Source: Deltaproteobacteria bacterium (GTDB lineage: Bacteria > Bdellovibrionota_C > UBA2361 > SZUA-149 > JADYYL01). Taken from it: a DNA stretch of 11,253 nucleotides. The stretch is from the NCBI GenBank assembly GCA_020853655.1, contig JADYYL010000414.1, positions 1-11,253 of the forward strand, given 5' to 3'. Positions 1 to 5,545 of the stretch are shown here, piece after piece. A program made the translations under genes and the position numbers. Each line of letters begins with the position of its first letter. The first letter of the stretch is position 1. The notes under the pieces are model-generated. The model saw nothing but the letters and a program-made list of their open reading frames with translations, had not been told where the DNA came from and did no database searches.

Positions 1-177
1 CGCGAGCGAGTTCTTGACGACCGCGAGACGGGAACCGGATGGGCCCAGCTTTCGGCGGAGCCCTTTGAGCGCTTCACATTTGGTACCTTGGTACCCGATG
101 ACGAACGCTGCGCTTGCGCCCTTGAACGCCTCGCTCAGCACCGCCACTTCACTTTCTTTCGCCGCTATGTTCGGCAT
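1..177 (-). CDS. rplJ: 50S ribosomal protein L10, N-terminal part (runs off the window)
   Basis: L10 forms the base of the ribosomal stalk: its N-terminal domain binds 23S rRNA with L11, and its C-terminal helix (not in the window) carries L7/L12 dimers. Only the first 59 codons are present. They show the L10 N-terminal pattern: an early helix (SEVAVLSEAFKGASAAFVI), the GYQG turn matching the family's 'DYRGL' position, then LRRKLGPSGSRLAVVKNSLA, which closely matches the family signature around 'VVKNTLA'. The ATG at 177 is preceded by a near-perfect Shine-Dalgarno sequence (AAGGAGGT, minus strand, 188-181) only 3 nt away, a little tight but decisive. The gene follows rplA after 33 nt, too short for the long L10-binding leader known in E. 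coli, so any such leader would have to lie inside rplA. rplL and rpoBC would be expected beyond the left edge. Confidence 0.93.
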   Translation of the reverse strand, partial: MPNIAAKESEVAVLSEAFKGASAAFVIGYQGTKCEALKGLRRKLGPSGSRLAVVKNSLA

Positions 178-210
178 GCGACCTCCTTAGGTCCGACAAA
201 CTACAAATGG

Positions 211-900
211 TTAGACTTGACGAAATGGCGCCGGATTGATCTGCATGCTCGGCGACATCGTCGACGACACGTAGATCGACTGCACGTAAATCCCCTTCGA
301 GGACTTCGGCTTCGCCTTCACGATCGACTCGAGGATCGTTGTGAGATTCTCCTCGATCTTCTTCGCTCCGAAGGACACCTTTCCAGCGCCGACGTGAACG
401 ATTCCAGCTTTCTCGACACGAAACTCGACTCGGCCGGCCTTGATCGCCTTCACCGCTTTTCCGACATCGAAGGTGACCGTTCCGACCTTCGGATTTGGCA
501 TCAAGCCGCGTGGGCCGAGAAGCTTCCCGATCTTTCCGACGGCGACCATCATGTCGGGCGTTGCAACGGCAGCGTCAAAATCGAGCCACCCGCCTTGCAC
601 CTTCGCGACGAGGTCGTCAGCACCAACGAATTCAGCGCCAGCATCTTGGGCTTCCTTCTGCTTGTCACCCTTACAGAACACGGCGACGCGCAGCGTCTTT
701 CCGGTTCCGTGCGGGAGTTCGACCGTGCCGCGCACGTTCTCTTCGGCTTTCTTTGGATCAACGCCGAGTCGCACAGCGACTTCTACGGTCTCGTCGAACT
801 TTGCCTTTGGCAACTTCTCGAGATTCTCGGCTGCCTCAGACAACGAATAGAGCTGACCGGCGGAAACTAATTCCGATGCTTTTTTATATCGCTTTGCCAT
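211..900 (-). CDS. rplA: 50S ribosomal protein L1
   Basis: L1 builds the mobile L1 stalk at the ribosomal E site and in many bacteria represses its own operon by binding its mRNA. The 229-residue product has normal family length. It begins MAKRYKKASELV, carries the VRLGVDPKKAEENVRGTVEL segment, and contains the L1 signature GKLLGPRGLMPNPKVGTV at about residues 127-144, followed by the RVEFRVEKAGIVHVGAGKVSF strand region of domain I. The C-terminus ends ..SIYVSSTMSPSMQINPAPF. It starts 5 nt after the rplK stop, so the two are surely co-transcribed and probably translationally coupled; only a weak ribosome-binding sequence (AGGT) precedes the ATG. An open frame on the opposite strand across this gene is a codon-structure shadow. 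Confidence 0.97.
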   Translation of the reverse strand: MAKRYKKASELVSAGQLYSLSEAAENLEKLPKAKFDETVEVAVRLGVDPKKAEENVRGTVELPHGTGKTLRVAVFCKGDKQKEAQDAGAEFVGADDLVAKVQGGWLDFDAAVATPDMMVAVGKIGKLLGPRGLMPNPKVGTVTFDVGKAVKAIKAGRVEFRVEKAGIVHVGAGKVSFGAKKIEENLTTILESIVKAKPKSSKGIYVQSIYVSSTMSPSMQINPAPFRQV

Positions 901-905
901 ACCTA

Positions 906-1388
906 TTAACCAAAAAACGGCGTCTTGATTCCCATGCTACGCGCGGAGCCGGCGATGATTTTCACCGCTTGTTCCGAAGTGTACGCATTGAGATCTTCCA
1001 TCTTCAACTTTGCAATCTCTTCGAGATCTTTCATCGAAAGAGTGGCGACCCGTTCCTTTCCAGGATTGTTCGCGCCCTTTTCGATCTTCGCAAACTTCTT
1101 GATCAGAACGGATGATGGCGGTGTCTTCACTTCGAACGTGAAGCTTCGATCAGAGTAGACCGTCACCACAACTCGCATAACCGTACCGGCTTGCGACTGA
1201 GTTTTTGCGTTGAACGCCTTACAAAACTCCATGATGTTGACGCCCTGCTGCCCGAGCGCAGGCCCAACGGGCGGCGCGGGATTCGCAGCGCCACCTGGAA
1301 TTTGAAGCTTGATTTGCGCTTGAACGGCTTTCTTGCCGCCCTTCCCCGCGGGCTTGCCGCCCTTTTCGTCTTTCTTTGGTGCTGCCAT
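906..1388 (-). CDS. rplK: 50S ribosomal protein L11 with a Lys/Gly-rich N-terminal extension
   Basis: L11 sits at the GTPase-associated centre of the large subunit and contacts translation factors. The core is typical: QIKLQIPGGAANPAPPVGPALG with the flexible N-terminal domain prolines, then QQGVNIMEFCKAFNAKT, and a C-terminal rRNA-binding domain with TPPSSVLIKKFAKIEKGA and GSARSMGIKT. At 160 residues it is longer than the usual 141-147 because about 20 residues (MAAPKKDEKGGKPAGKGGKK) precede the normal beginning. The start is well supported: GGGAG lies 6 nt upstream of the ATG at 1388, and there is no good start codon at the usual position. Positively charged low-complexity tails of this kind suggest extra rRNA contact (inference). 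It lies 41 nt after nusG and 5 nt before rplA. Confidence 0.96.
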   Translation of the reverse strand: MAAPKKDEKGGKPAGKGGKKAVQAQIKLQIPGGAANPAPPVGPALGQQGVNIMEFCKAFNAKTQSQAGTVMRVVVTVYSDRSFTFEVKTPPSSVLIKKFAKIEKGANNPGKERVATLSMKDLEEIAKLKMEDLNAYTSEQAVKIIAGSARSMGIKTPFFG

Positions 1389-1408
1389 GAACGTCTCCCT
1401 TTACTCTC

Positions 1409-1426
1409 CGCCCTTCAAACAGGGCG
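1409..1426 (-). promoter_or_regulatory. Hairpin in the nusG-rplK gap, possible L1 operator
   Basis: A perfect 6-bp stem (CGCCCT/AGGGCG) with a 6-nt loop starts just after the nusG stop and ends about 20 nt before the rplK start codon on the transcript strand. No U-run follows, so it is not an intrinsic terminator. In E. coli, L1 binds the leader in front of rplK to repress the rplK-rplA pair, so a hairpin here is a candidate operator or an mRNA-processing element. The role is inference; only the hairpin is seen. Confidence 0.35.
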
Positions 1427-1429
1427 CAC

Positions 1430-2197
1430 TTAAATCTTTTCGACCTGGATGAAATCAAGCTCGACCGGCGTGTTCCGACCAAAGATGCTGATCAGCACGC
1501 GGAGCTTACCCTTATCCGGTTTCACTTCGTCTACCGTTCCATTGAAGTCTGCAAATGGCCCGTCGACGACCTTCACCGCGTCACCTTCTTCGAAGGAGAC
1601 CTTCGGTTTCGGCTTCAACCCGCCGCCTTCGAGCTGCTTCAACAGCACATCCATCTCGGCTTGTGTCACAGGCGAAGGATTTCTCGCATCGCCAACGAAA
1701 CCCGTCACCTTTGGAGTGTCCTTGACCAGGTGCCAAGTTCCCTCGTCCAAATCCATCTGCACGAGGATGTAGCCCGGAAAATACTTCCGCGAAGAGGTCT
1801 TCTTTTGACCTTTCTTCAGCTCCATCACGGTCTCTTGCGGGACGAGGATGTTGCCGAGTTTAAACTCAAGACCGTGCTGCTTTGCGCGCTCTTCGAGAGT
1901 GAGTTTTACCCTTTGCTCGAATCCCGAATACGTATGCACGACGTACCAAGGGTAAGCTGCGCGAGTCGGATCGAGCTCTTTCAGTGTTGGCTCCGGCTCC
2001 CTCTCCTTCTTCTTTGGCGCCACAACCTCTTCAGTGACGACGCCCCCGCCGAGCAACGCTTCCGACGATTGGGTCACCTTCTCCGAAGGAGCAATGACCT
2101 CCTCTTTCGGCGGATCGTAACGAACTTCGCCGCCAAGCGAGATCACAGGAGCAACGCTTCCTGCTGGTCTTGATTCCTGTTCGTTCTCGTCGTTCAT
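1430..2197 (-). CDS. nusG: Transcription termination/antitermination factor NusG with long N-terminal tail
   Basis: NusG binds RNA polymerase through its NGN domain and couples transcription to Rho or the ribosome through its KOW domain. The NGN domain runs from about residue 82 (YPWYVVHTYSGFEQRVK) to about 190, with the conserved stretch RKYFPGYILVQMDLDEGTW and TGFVGD. The KOW domain occupies about 200-255 (FEEGDAVKVVDGPFADFNG, ending IFGRNTPVELDFIQVEKI). The product is 255 residues against roughly 175-190 for common NusG, because about 80 residues rich in Glu, Lys and Pro precede the fold; this tail looks disordered. The ATG at 2197 has only a weak ribosome-binding sequence (AGAGAG, within a small TCTCTT/AAGAGA inverted repeat). 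Unusually, secE does not lie directly upstream: 1,040 bases separate them. Confidence 0.96.
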   Translation of the reverse strand: MNDENEQESRPAGSVAPVISLGGEVRYDPPKEEVIAPSEKVTQSSEALLGGGVVTEEVVAPKKKEREPEPTLKELDPTRAAYPWYVVHTYSGFEQRVKLTLEERAKQHGLEFKLGNILVPQETVMELKKGQKKTSSRKYFPGYILVQMDLDEGTWHLVKDTPKVTGFVGDARNPSPVTQAEMDVLLKQLEGGGLKPKPKVSFEEGDAVKVVDGPFADFNGTVDEVKPDKGKLRVLISIFGRNTPVELDFIQVEKI

Positions 2198-2488
2198 GAA
2201 TGAAACTCTCTTTAAGAGACGACGCGAGTAACTCTCTTACTTGCGAAACTTACCGATGAGGACCGAGGAAGAAGTTCGAGCAATTCGAAATCTCATCTTC
2301 TCCAGCAGATCCCCTCTAAACTTGCTCAATAGCCTTCGAACTCACCTCTTCGCCAACTGCCTTCTGCGACATCAATCGCAAGAACTTGTGCCCGAGGTGA
2401 GCAACTCGTGACCCGCACGATCTCGATTCCCAGCTCGCTGAACTTCATCCCCGAGCTGCGGTCTCTCCGGGAAACGACCATCCTGCGA

Positions 2489-2597
2489 GCGAAATTCTCA
2501 TCGTGCAGTTGAATCACCGTTCAATCTGCTCACGGTGAAATTCGTCCACGGTGAAGTTCTATCGCCGCGAAGTTCAGTCACCGTAAAAATTCAATCA
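2489..2597. repeat. Degenerate tandem repeat, unit about 16 bp
   Basis: At least six imperfect units of 15-17 bp follow each other, most clearly from 2533: CGGTGAAATTCGTCCA, CGGTGAAGTTCTATCGC, CGCGAAGTTCAGTCA, CCGTAAAAATTCAATCA. The shared core is roughly CGGTGAARTTCNNTCA. Two earlier units (2502-2516, 2517-2532) are more diverged, and GCGAAATTCTCAT at 2489 may be another. TCACCGT at 2514-2520 and ACGGTGA at 2532-2538 can also form a 7-bp stem. The function is unknown; a worn minisatellite or a cluster of protein-binding sites are both possible. Confidence 0.5.
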
Positions 2598-2736
2598 CGG
2601 CTATCGCGAGCAGAGGTTCAACGAACACCGCGTATCGCAATGATCGCGGGTGGTAACGTCGAATCGACCGCTCTTTCCTTCACGAGATCGACCGACTCGA
2701 AATGGCATAGGAAAGGGGGGTGCTTTTGAGCGCCGG

Positions 2737-2765
2737 ATTAAGACATACACAACCTTTAAAATCAA
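2737..2765 (-). promoter_or_regulatory. Possible sigma-70-type promoter for nusG-rplKAJ
   Basis: Read on the minus strand, TTGATT and CTTAAT are separated by 17 bases, each matching the housekeeping consensus at four of six positions. If used, the transcript would carry a leader of about 530 nt before nusG. The motif match is modest and could be chance; its only contextual support is that nusG is unusually far from secE and may need its own promoter. Confidence 0.3.
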
Positions 2766-3199
2766 GGCGTTGGCCGACACTATTCAGCGAAAAACTGATC
2801 TAATCTCGGTCGAGAGGGTTTCTCGCACGATTTCCCTCCTCTGGCCGAAGGGAATCCCCACTAAAAAGTGATACTCCGTCCAAAAGAGCGCACTCCCTCC
2901 CCCAAGCCCATGAGCACCGTTGTGAAAAACCGTAATAGACGGTCAAGCACAGAATGGACCGTAGTAGCGAGCCACGAGAACACCGCTCTGCGAGGTCCCC
3001 ACCGCCCTACTATTCCAAAGACGCCCACTGGTTCAAAGTGGGCTAGGAGGGGCACACGACCGGATGAAAAAATCGATGGATAGGGAGACACCAGCCGCCG
3101 GCGTAGCGCACAACCAGGCACAATCAGAGTAGTGGAGCGCAGAGTGAGAGTTGGACGGGCGAGTCGTTTCTCGTGAGCGGCCCTGCGGACCCGTAAACT

Positions 3200-3228
3200 G
3201 AGAAAGCCGCCGGGAACACCCCTTTCTC
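3200..3228 (-). terminator. Hairpin right after secE, possible attenuator or weak terminator
   Basis: Ten bases after the secE stop codon on the transcript strand, GAGAAAG and CTTTCTC form a perfect 7-bp stem, with GGG and CCC inside the loop able to extend pairing. It is followed by AGTTTAC rather than a clear U-run, so it fits a Rho-independent terminator poorly. It may stabilise the 3' end of the tRNA-secE transcript or partly uncouple it from nusG. Confidence 0.3.
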
Positions 3229-3237
3229 GAAGCAGTG

Positions 3238-3456
3238 CTAAGTCAAGATCTGCTTCATGATCCAACCCCAAGCGAGGTCAATCCCACCGAGTATAATCGC
3301 AAACACGAATATCATGACGAACACGACGATCGTCGCCTGAATCGTTTCCTGTTTCGTGGGGTGATGAACCTTATGCAGCTCTGCCCAGGAGTCTTTCAAA
3401 AACTGTATGAGGCCTGTGGGCCGCTCATTTTTAAGGGCTTTTTCTGAAGCTGCCAT
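3238..3456 (-). CDS. secE: Preprotein translocase subunit SecE
   Basis: SecE is the small membrane subunit of the SecYEG protein-export channel and clamps SecY. The 72-residue product has the short single-membrane-segment form found in most bacteria. An amphipathic helix runs over about residues 15-30 (LIQFLKDSWAELHKV), then the conserved hinge PTKQET, then one membrane segment at about 40-62 (ATIVVFVMIFVFAIILGG). The hinge usually reads V-x-W-P-T; here it is VHHPT, with histidine in place of tryptophan. The ATG at 3456 is preceded by GAGGG at a 7-nt spacing. It lies about 130 nt downstream of tRNA-Trp, as in many bacteria. Confidence 0.93.
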   Translation of the reverse strand: MAASEKALKNERPTGLIQFLKDSWAELHKVHHPTKQETIQATIVVFVMIFVFAIILGGIDLAWGWIMKQILT

Positions 3457-3585
3457 CTGAAATCCCTCGAATCACTTAGAAGTACGTCTATTGGCGCAAT
3501 ACGCGACCGATCCCTGCAAGGAAACCATCAAGGCCGCAAGATTCAAGTTGCTGCATGTGAGCTCAGCTACTCGAAAAAAAGAAAG

Positions 3586-3662
3586 TGGCACGCCCGGAGG
3601 GGATCGAACCCCCGACCTACGGATTTGGAGTCCGTCGCTCTACCTAGCTGAGCTACAGGCGT
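3586..3662 (-). tRNA. tRNA-Trp (anticodon CCA)
   Basis: The minus strand reads a full cloverleaf: acceptor ACGCCTG paired with CGGGCGT (one G-U pair), D-arm TAGCTCAGCTAGGTAGAGC, anticodon loop CTCCAAA, T-arm with GGTTCGATCCC. Discriminator G is followed by an encoded CCA (plus-strand TGG at 3586-3588). A T/C-rich run (CTTTCTTTTTTTCG) follows the 3' end. Position just upstream of secE is the common one for this tRNA. Confidence 0.97.
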
Positions 3663-3716
3663 ATGGTTCGAGTCTATCCCGGGTGCTCAAAATCCGGAAC
3701 GCACTCGATGATACAC

Positions 3717-3791
<75 letters not shown>

Positions 3792-4337
3792 AAATCTCCG
3801 CACCACATTCCCGATAGTCCATTCCCGATAAGCGAAGCGCATGAAAATAGTGAAGCGCCCGAACACTGCGCGCCATTATTCCGCCTCCCCTATCAGACCG
3901 GGAGAGTGTCCTATCAGCCAAACGCGACTCAGTAAACTGTGGCTTTCTGGACACTGTCTCGAGGGGAGTGTGAGCACAATCGAGTCGTTTCGCCGTCGTC
4001 GAGACCCACTCGGTAACCTTTTTGAACAGTATGGGACGAGCAGTCGACTTTCCACGTCATTCGGTTCCGACACACTCGACTGCGTGGGGAGCGGTCGGTG
4101 GAGAATACGTTTGGTTTCTTACAGAGCACGCCGAGGCGCTCGGTGCCCGCGACAAGCGATCATTGAGTCGACTGCTCAACGAAGCAGGCGAACAAAAGAT
4201 CGATGTCTCATGTGTCAGCGAATCCAGATTAGTATCAAAAGAAACCGTGGGGAATCGCTGGCGAGAGCCGCGACGAGTGCTTAATATAAGTCATCGCGAC
4301 CAAGTCGACACTTCTCCGTCACGAAAGGAGGCTTGAA
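3792..4337. other. Left flank of the signalling island; no certain gene
   Basis: This stretch between tRNA-Thr and the response regulator contains an 11-bp direct repeat (CATTCCCGATA at 3806-3816 and 3820-3830), a spaced inverted repeat AGTGTCC/GGACACT (3905-3911, 3949-3955) and a 12-bp inverted repeat (4038-4049, 4166-4177). A plus-strand frame from TTG 4022 (or ATG 4031) to 4336 could encode about 100 residues and ends 1 nt before the response regulator start. Its middle (TEHAEALGARDKRSLSRLLN) has coding-like codon structure but matches no family I know and lacks a ribosome-binding site. TTAATATAAG at 4281-4290 resembles a -10 box without a clear -35. Confidence 0.5.
4324..4331 (+). promoter_or_regulatory. 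Shine-Dalgarno sequence that selects a TTG start
   Basis: AAAGGAGG is a near-perfect ribosome-binding site. The gap to TTG at 4338 is 6 nt, an ideal spacing, while the in-frame ATG at 4347 would be 15 nt away. This favours TTG as initiation codon of the response regulator. Confidence 0.6.
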
Positions 4338-5081
4338 TTGAATGCTATGAAAACTCAAGCAATTCCGACCACCGGCGAAGGCATATCCCCGCGCACCGCG
4401 CCGCGTATTCTCATCATAGAAGATGACGTAGATATGGCCGACCTGGTCTCGCGCGAACTTCGCTCCCAATCTTACGAGGTGCATCATCTGGATCGCGGAG
4501 TTGGTCGTGTCGAATGTGCCCTGAAGTTTCGACCAGATCTGGTGATTCTGGATTTGATGCTTCCCGACATGAGCGGCTTCGAGGTTTGTCGCGCGTTTCG
4601 CGAAAGCCCATCGCTCCAAGATACGATCATTATAGTATTCTCAGGACGATGTATTGACGCTGATATTGTCGAGAGTCTTGAGGTCGGTGCAGACGATCAC
4701 ATTCCGAAATCAACGAGCGGAACCGTCTTCCTTGCGAAGCTGCGCGCCGCCCTGCGCCGCAAGCTTCCGGAGCTAGAACGGGCGAAGGTACTGACGTGGG
4801 GGCCGATTGGTCTCGATGTTGAGACTCAGACCCTTCTTGTTGATGGGGAGCGGCACAGTGCGACGCATAGCGAGGCAAGGCTAGCAGAGCTCTTGCTTCT
4901 TCATCCCAATCGCATTTTTTCCCGTTCCGAGATCGTCGAGTTCCTTCGTGGCCGCCACTATCACGTGACGGAGAGATCGGTCGACGTGCTCGTGGTGAAT
5001 CTCCGAAAAAAATTCGGCGCACACGCGACTCTGATCGAGACTGTCCGACAGCGTGGTTACCGCTTTCATGCTGCGGCATGA
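4338..5081 (+). CDS. OmpR/PhoB-family response regulator
   Basis: A two-component response regulator: a receiver domain phosphorylated by a histidine kinase and a DNA-binding output domain. In the 247-residue product the receiver spans about 22-140, with acidic pair D29/D30 (ILIIEDD), phospho-acceptor D72 (VILDLMLPD), switch residue S102 (VFSG) and conserved K124 (IPK). A winged-helix DNA-binding domain follows at about 150-245 (RIFSRSEIVEFLRG; SVDVLVVNLRKKF; IETVRQRGYRF), the hallmark of the OmpR/PhoB family. The TTG at 4338 is chosen because a strong ribosome-binding site sits 6 nt before it; ATG 4347 would shorten the protein by three residues. A membrane sensor kinase follows on the same strand after about 460 nt, probably its partner, although the gap is large for an operon. 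Targets are unknown. Confidence 0.93.
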   Translation: MNAMKTQAIPTTGEGISPRTAPRILIIEDDVDMADLVSRELRSQSYEVHHLDRGVGRVECALKFRPDLVILDLMLPDMSGFEVCRAFRESPSLQDTIIIVFSGRCIDADIVESLEVGADDHIPKSTSGTVFLAKLRAALRRKLPELERAKVLTWGPIGLDVETQTLLVDGERHSATHSEARLAELLLLHPNRIFSRSEIVEFLRGRHYHVTERSVDVLVVNLRKKFGAHATLIETVRQRGYRFHAAA

Positions 5082-5545
5082 GGGGAACCCGATCCACGAG
5101 AGAACGGATCTTCGCTCAGGTCGTTGCGGCAGCTACCTGAGAATGCATCCGCCCCCCCCCCCCCCTTCACGCGCGTGACTTTCTCCCTCCGTCTCTCGCG
5201 GCTCTGGGGAAAATCGAGTACAATGAGTTCTGCAGACGTCGGTGCTCCCATCCTGCTGACACCGTGTCTAGTCCTTTCGTCCGCTCCGCGGGAACGCTCA
5301 TTCTTGAGATTTCGAGTGCCGTCTTCTCTTGCAGGGGTTGTTCTGTACTCGACTATTCTCTGGGGGTTTTCTGACGCTGCTTAGGAAATGTTCGGTCTCT
5401 GTTCACCAAGTCTTTTCGCTACGTTTCTCGCTACGCCCAAAAAAGAGCTGACCCTGATGCATACTGAGAACGTCCAGAAAATCCGCGCTTCCTCTTTTCG
5501 GTGCGATCCGATCGGTTTCGCAGGAGTGCTTCGACGCGAGGGCTC
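5082..5545. other. Gap between response regulator and sensor kinase with a C14 tract
   Basis: About 460 nt without a convincing gene. It contains a run of 14 cytosines (5152-5165), a GATCC/GGATC stem close to the response regulator stop, and a short direct repeat (TCGCTACG at about 5416-5423 and 5428-5435). A plus-strand frame 5124-5384 passes through the C-run as a proline stretch but shows no domain and has only a TTG start. No strong promoter for the kinase is evident. Confidence 0.5.
5152..5165. repeat. Homopolymer tract of 14 cytosines
   Basis: Fourteen consecutive C follow GCATCCG. Long C or G runs are rare and prone to slipped-strand length change; in Campylobacter, Neisseria and others they act as phase-variation switches. 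Here the tract lies between two genes rather than clearly inside one, so an effect would more likely be on transcription. Confidence 0.95.

Larger units (their letters stand above)
2198..3237. other. 1.04-kb interval between secE and nusG without a recognised gene
   Basis: secE and nusG normally sit within a few tens of bases. Here about 1 kb separates them. I see no recognisable protein. The interval holds a degenerate tandem repeat (2489-2597), a promoter-like pair for the minus strand (2737-2765), and several short hairpins: 2811-2825 (CGAGA/TCTCG), 2929-2943 (ACCGT/ACGGT), 3023-3043 (GCCCACT/AGTGGGC, 7-nt loop) and 3200-3228 just after secE. A minus-strand open frame from 3271 to 2861 overlaps the end of secE and has rather G-rich first codon positions, but it matches nothing I know and has no convincing ribosome-binding site. 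The stretch could be a long nusG leader, an untranslated structured RNA or eroded inserted DNA. Confidence 0.6.

Noticed and set aside
88..870. Long plus-strand open frame opposite rplA and rplJ
   Set aside because: It is antisense to well-identified ribosomal protein genes, arginine/histidine-rich and without any domain; a codon-structure shadow.
1661..2173. Plus-strand open frame opposite nusG
   Set aside because: Antisense shadow of nusG, no recognisable product.
2326..2517. 63-codon minus-strand frame in the secE-nusG gap
   Set aside because: Runs partly into the degenerate repeat, no ribosome-binding site and no similarity; not supported as a gene.
3024..3042. Stem-loop with GGTTCAA loop as a possible additional tRNA
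   Set aside because: It resembles a T-arm only; no acceptor, D or anticodon arms can be placed around it.
5124..5384. Plus-strand frame through the C14 tract as a possible phase-variable gene
   Set aside because: TTG start without a ribosome-binding site, no domain, and the kinase frame is closed by a stop at 5465-5467, so tract-length change cannot fuse it to the kinase.
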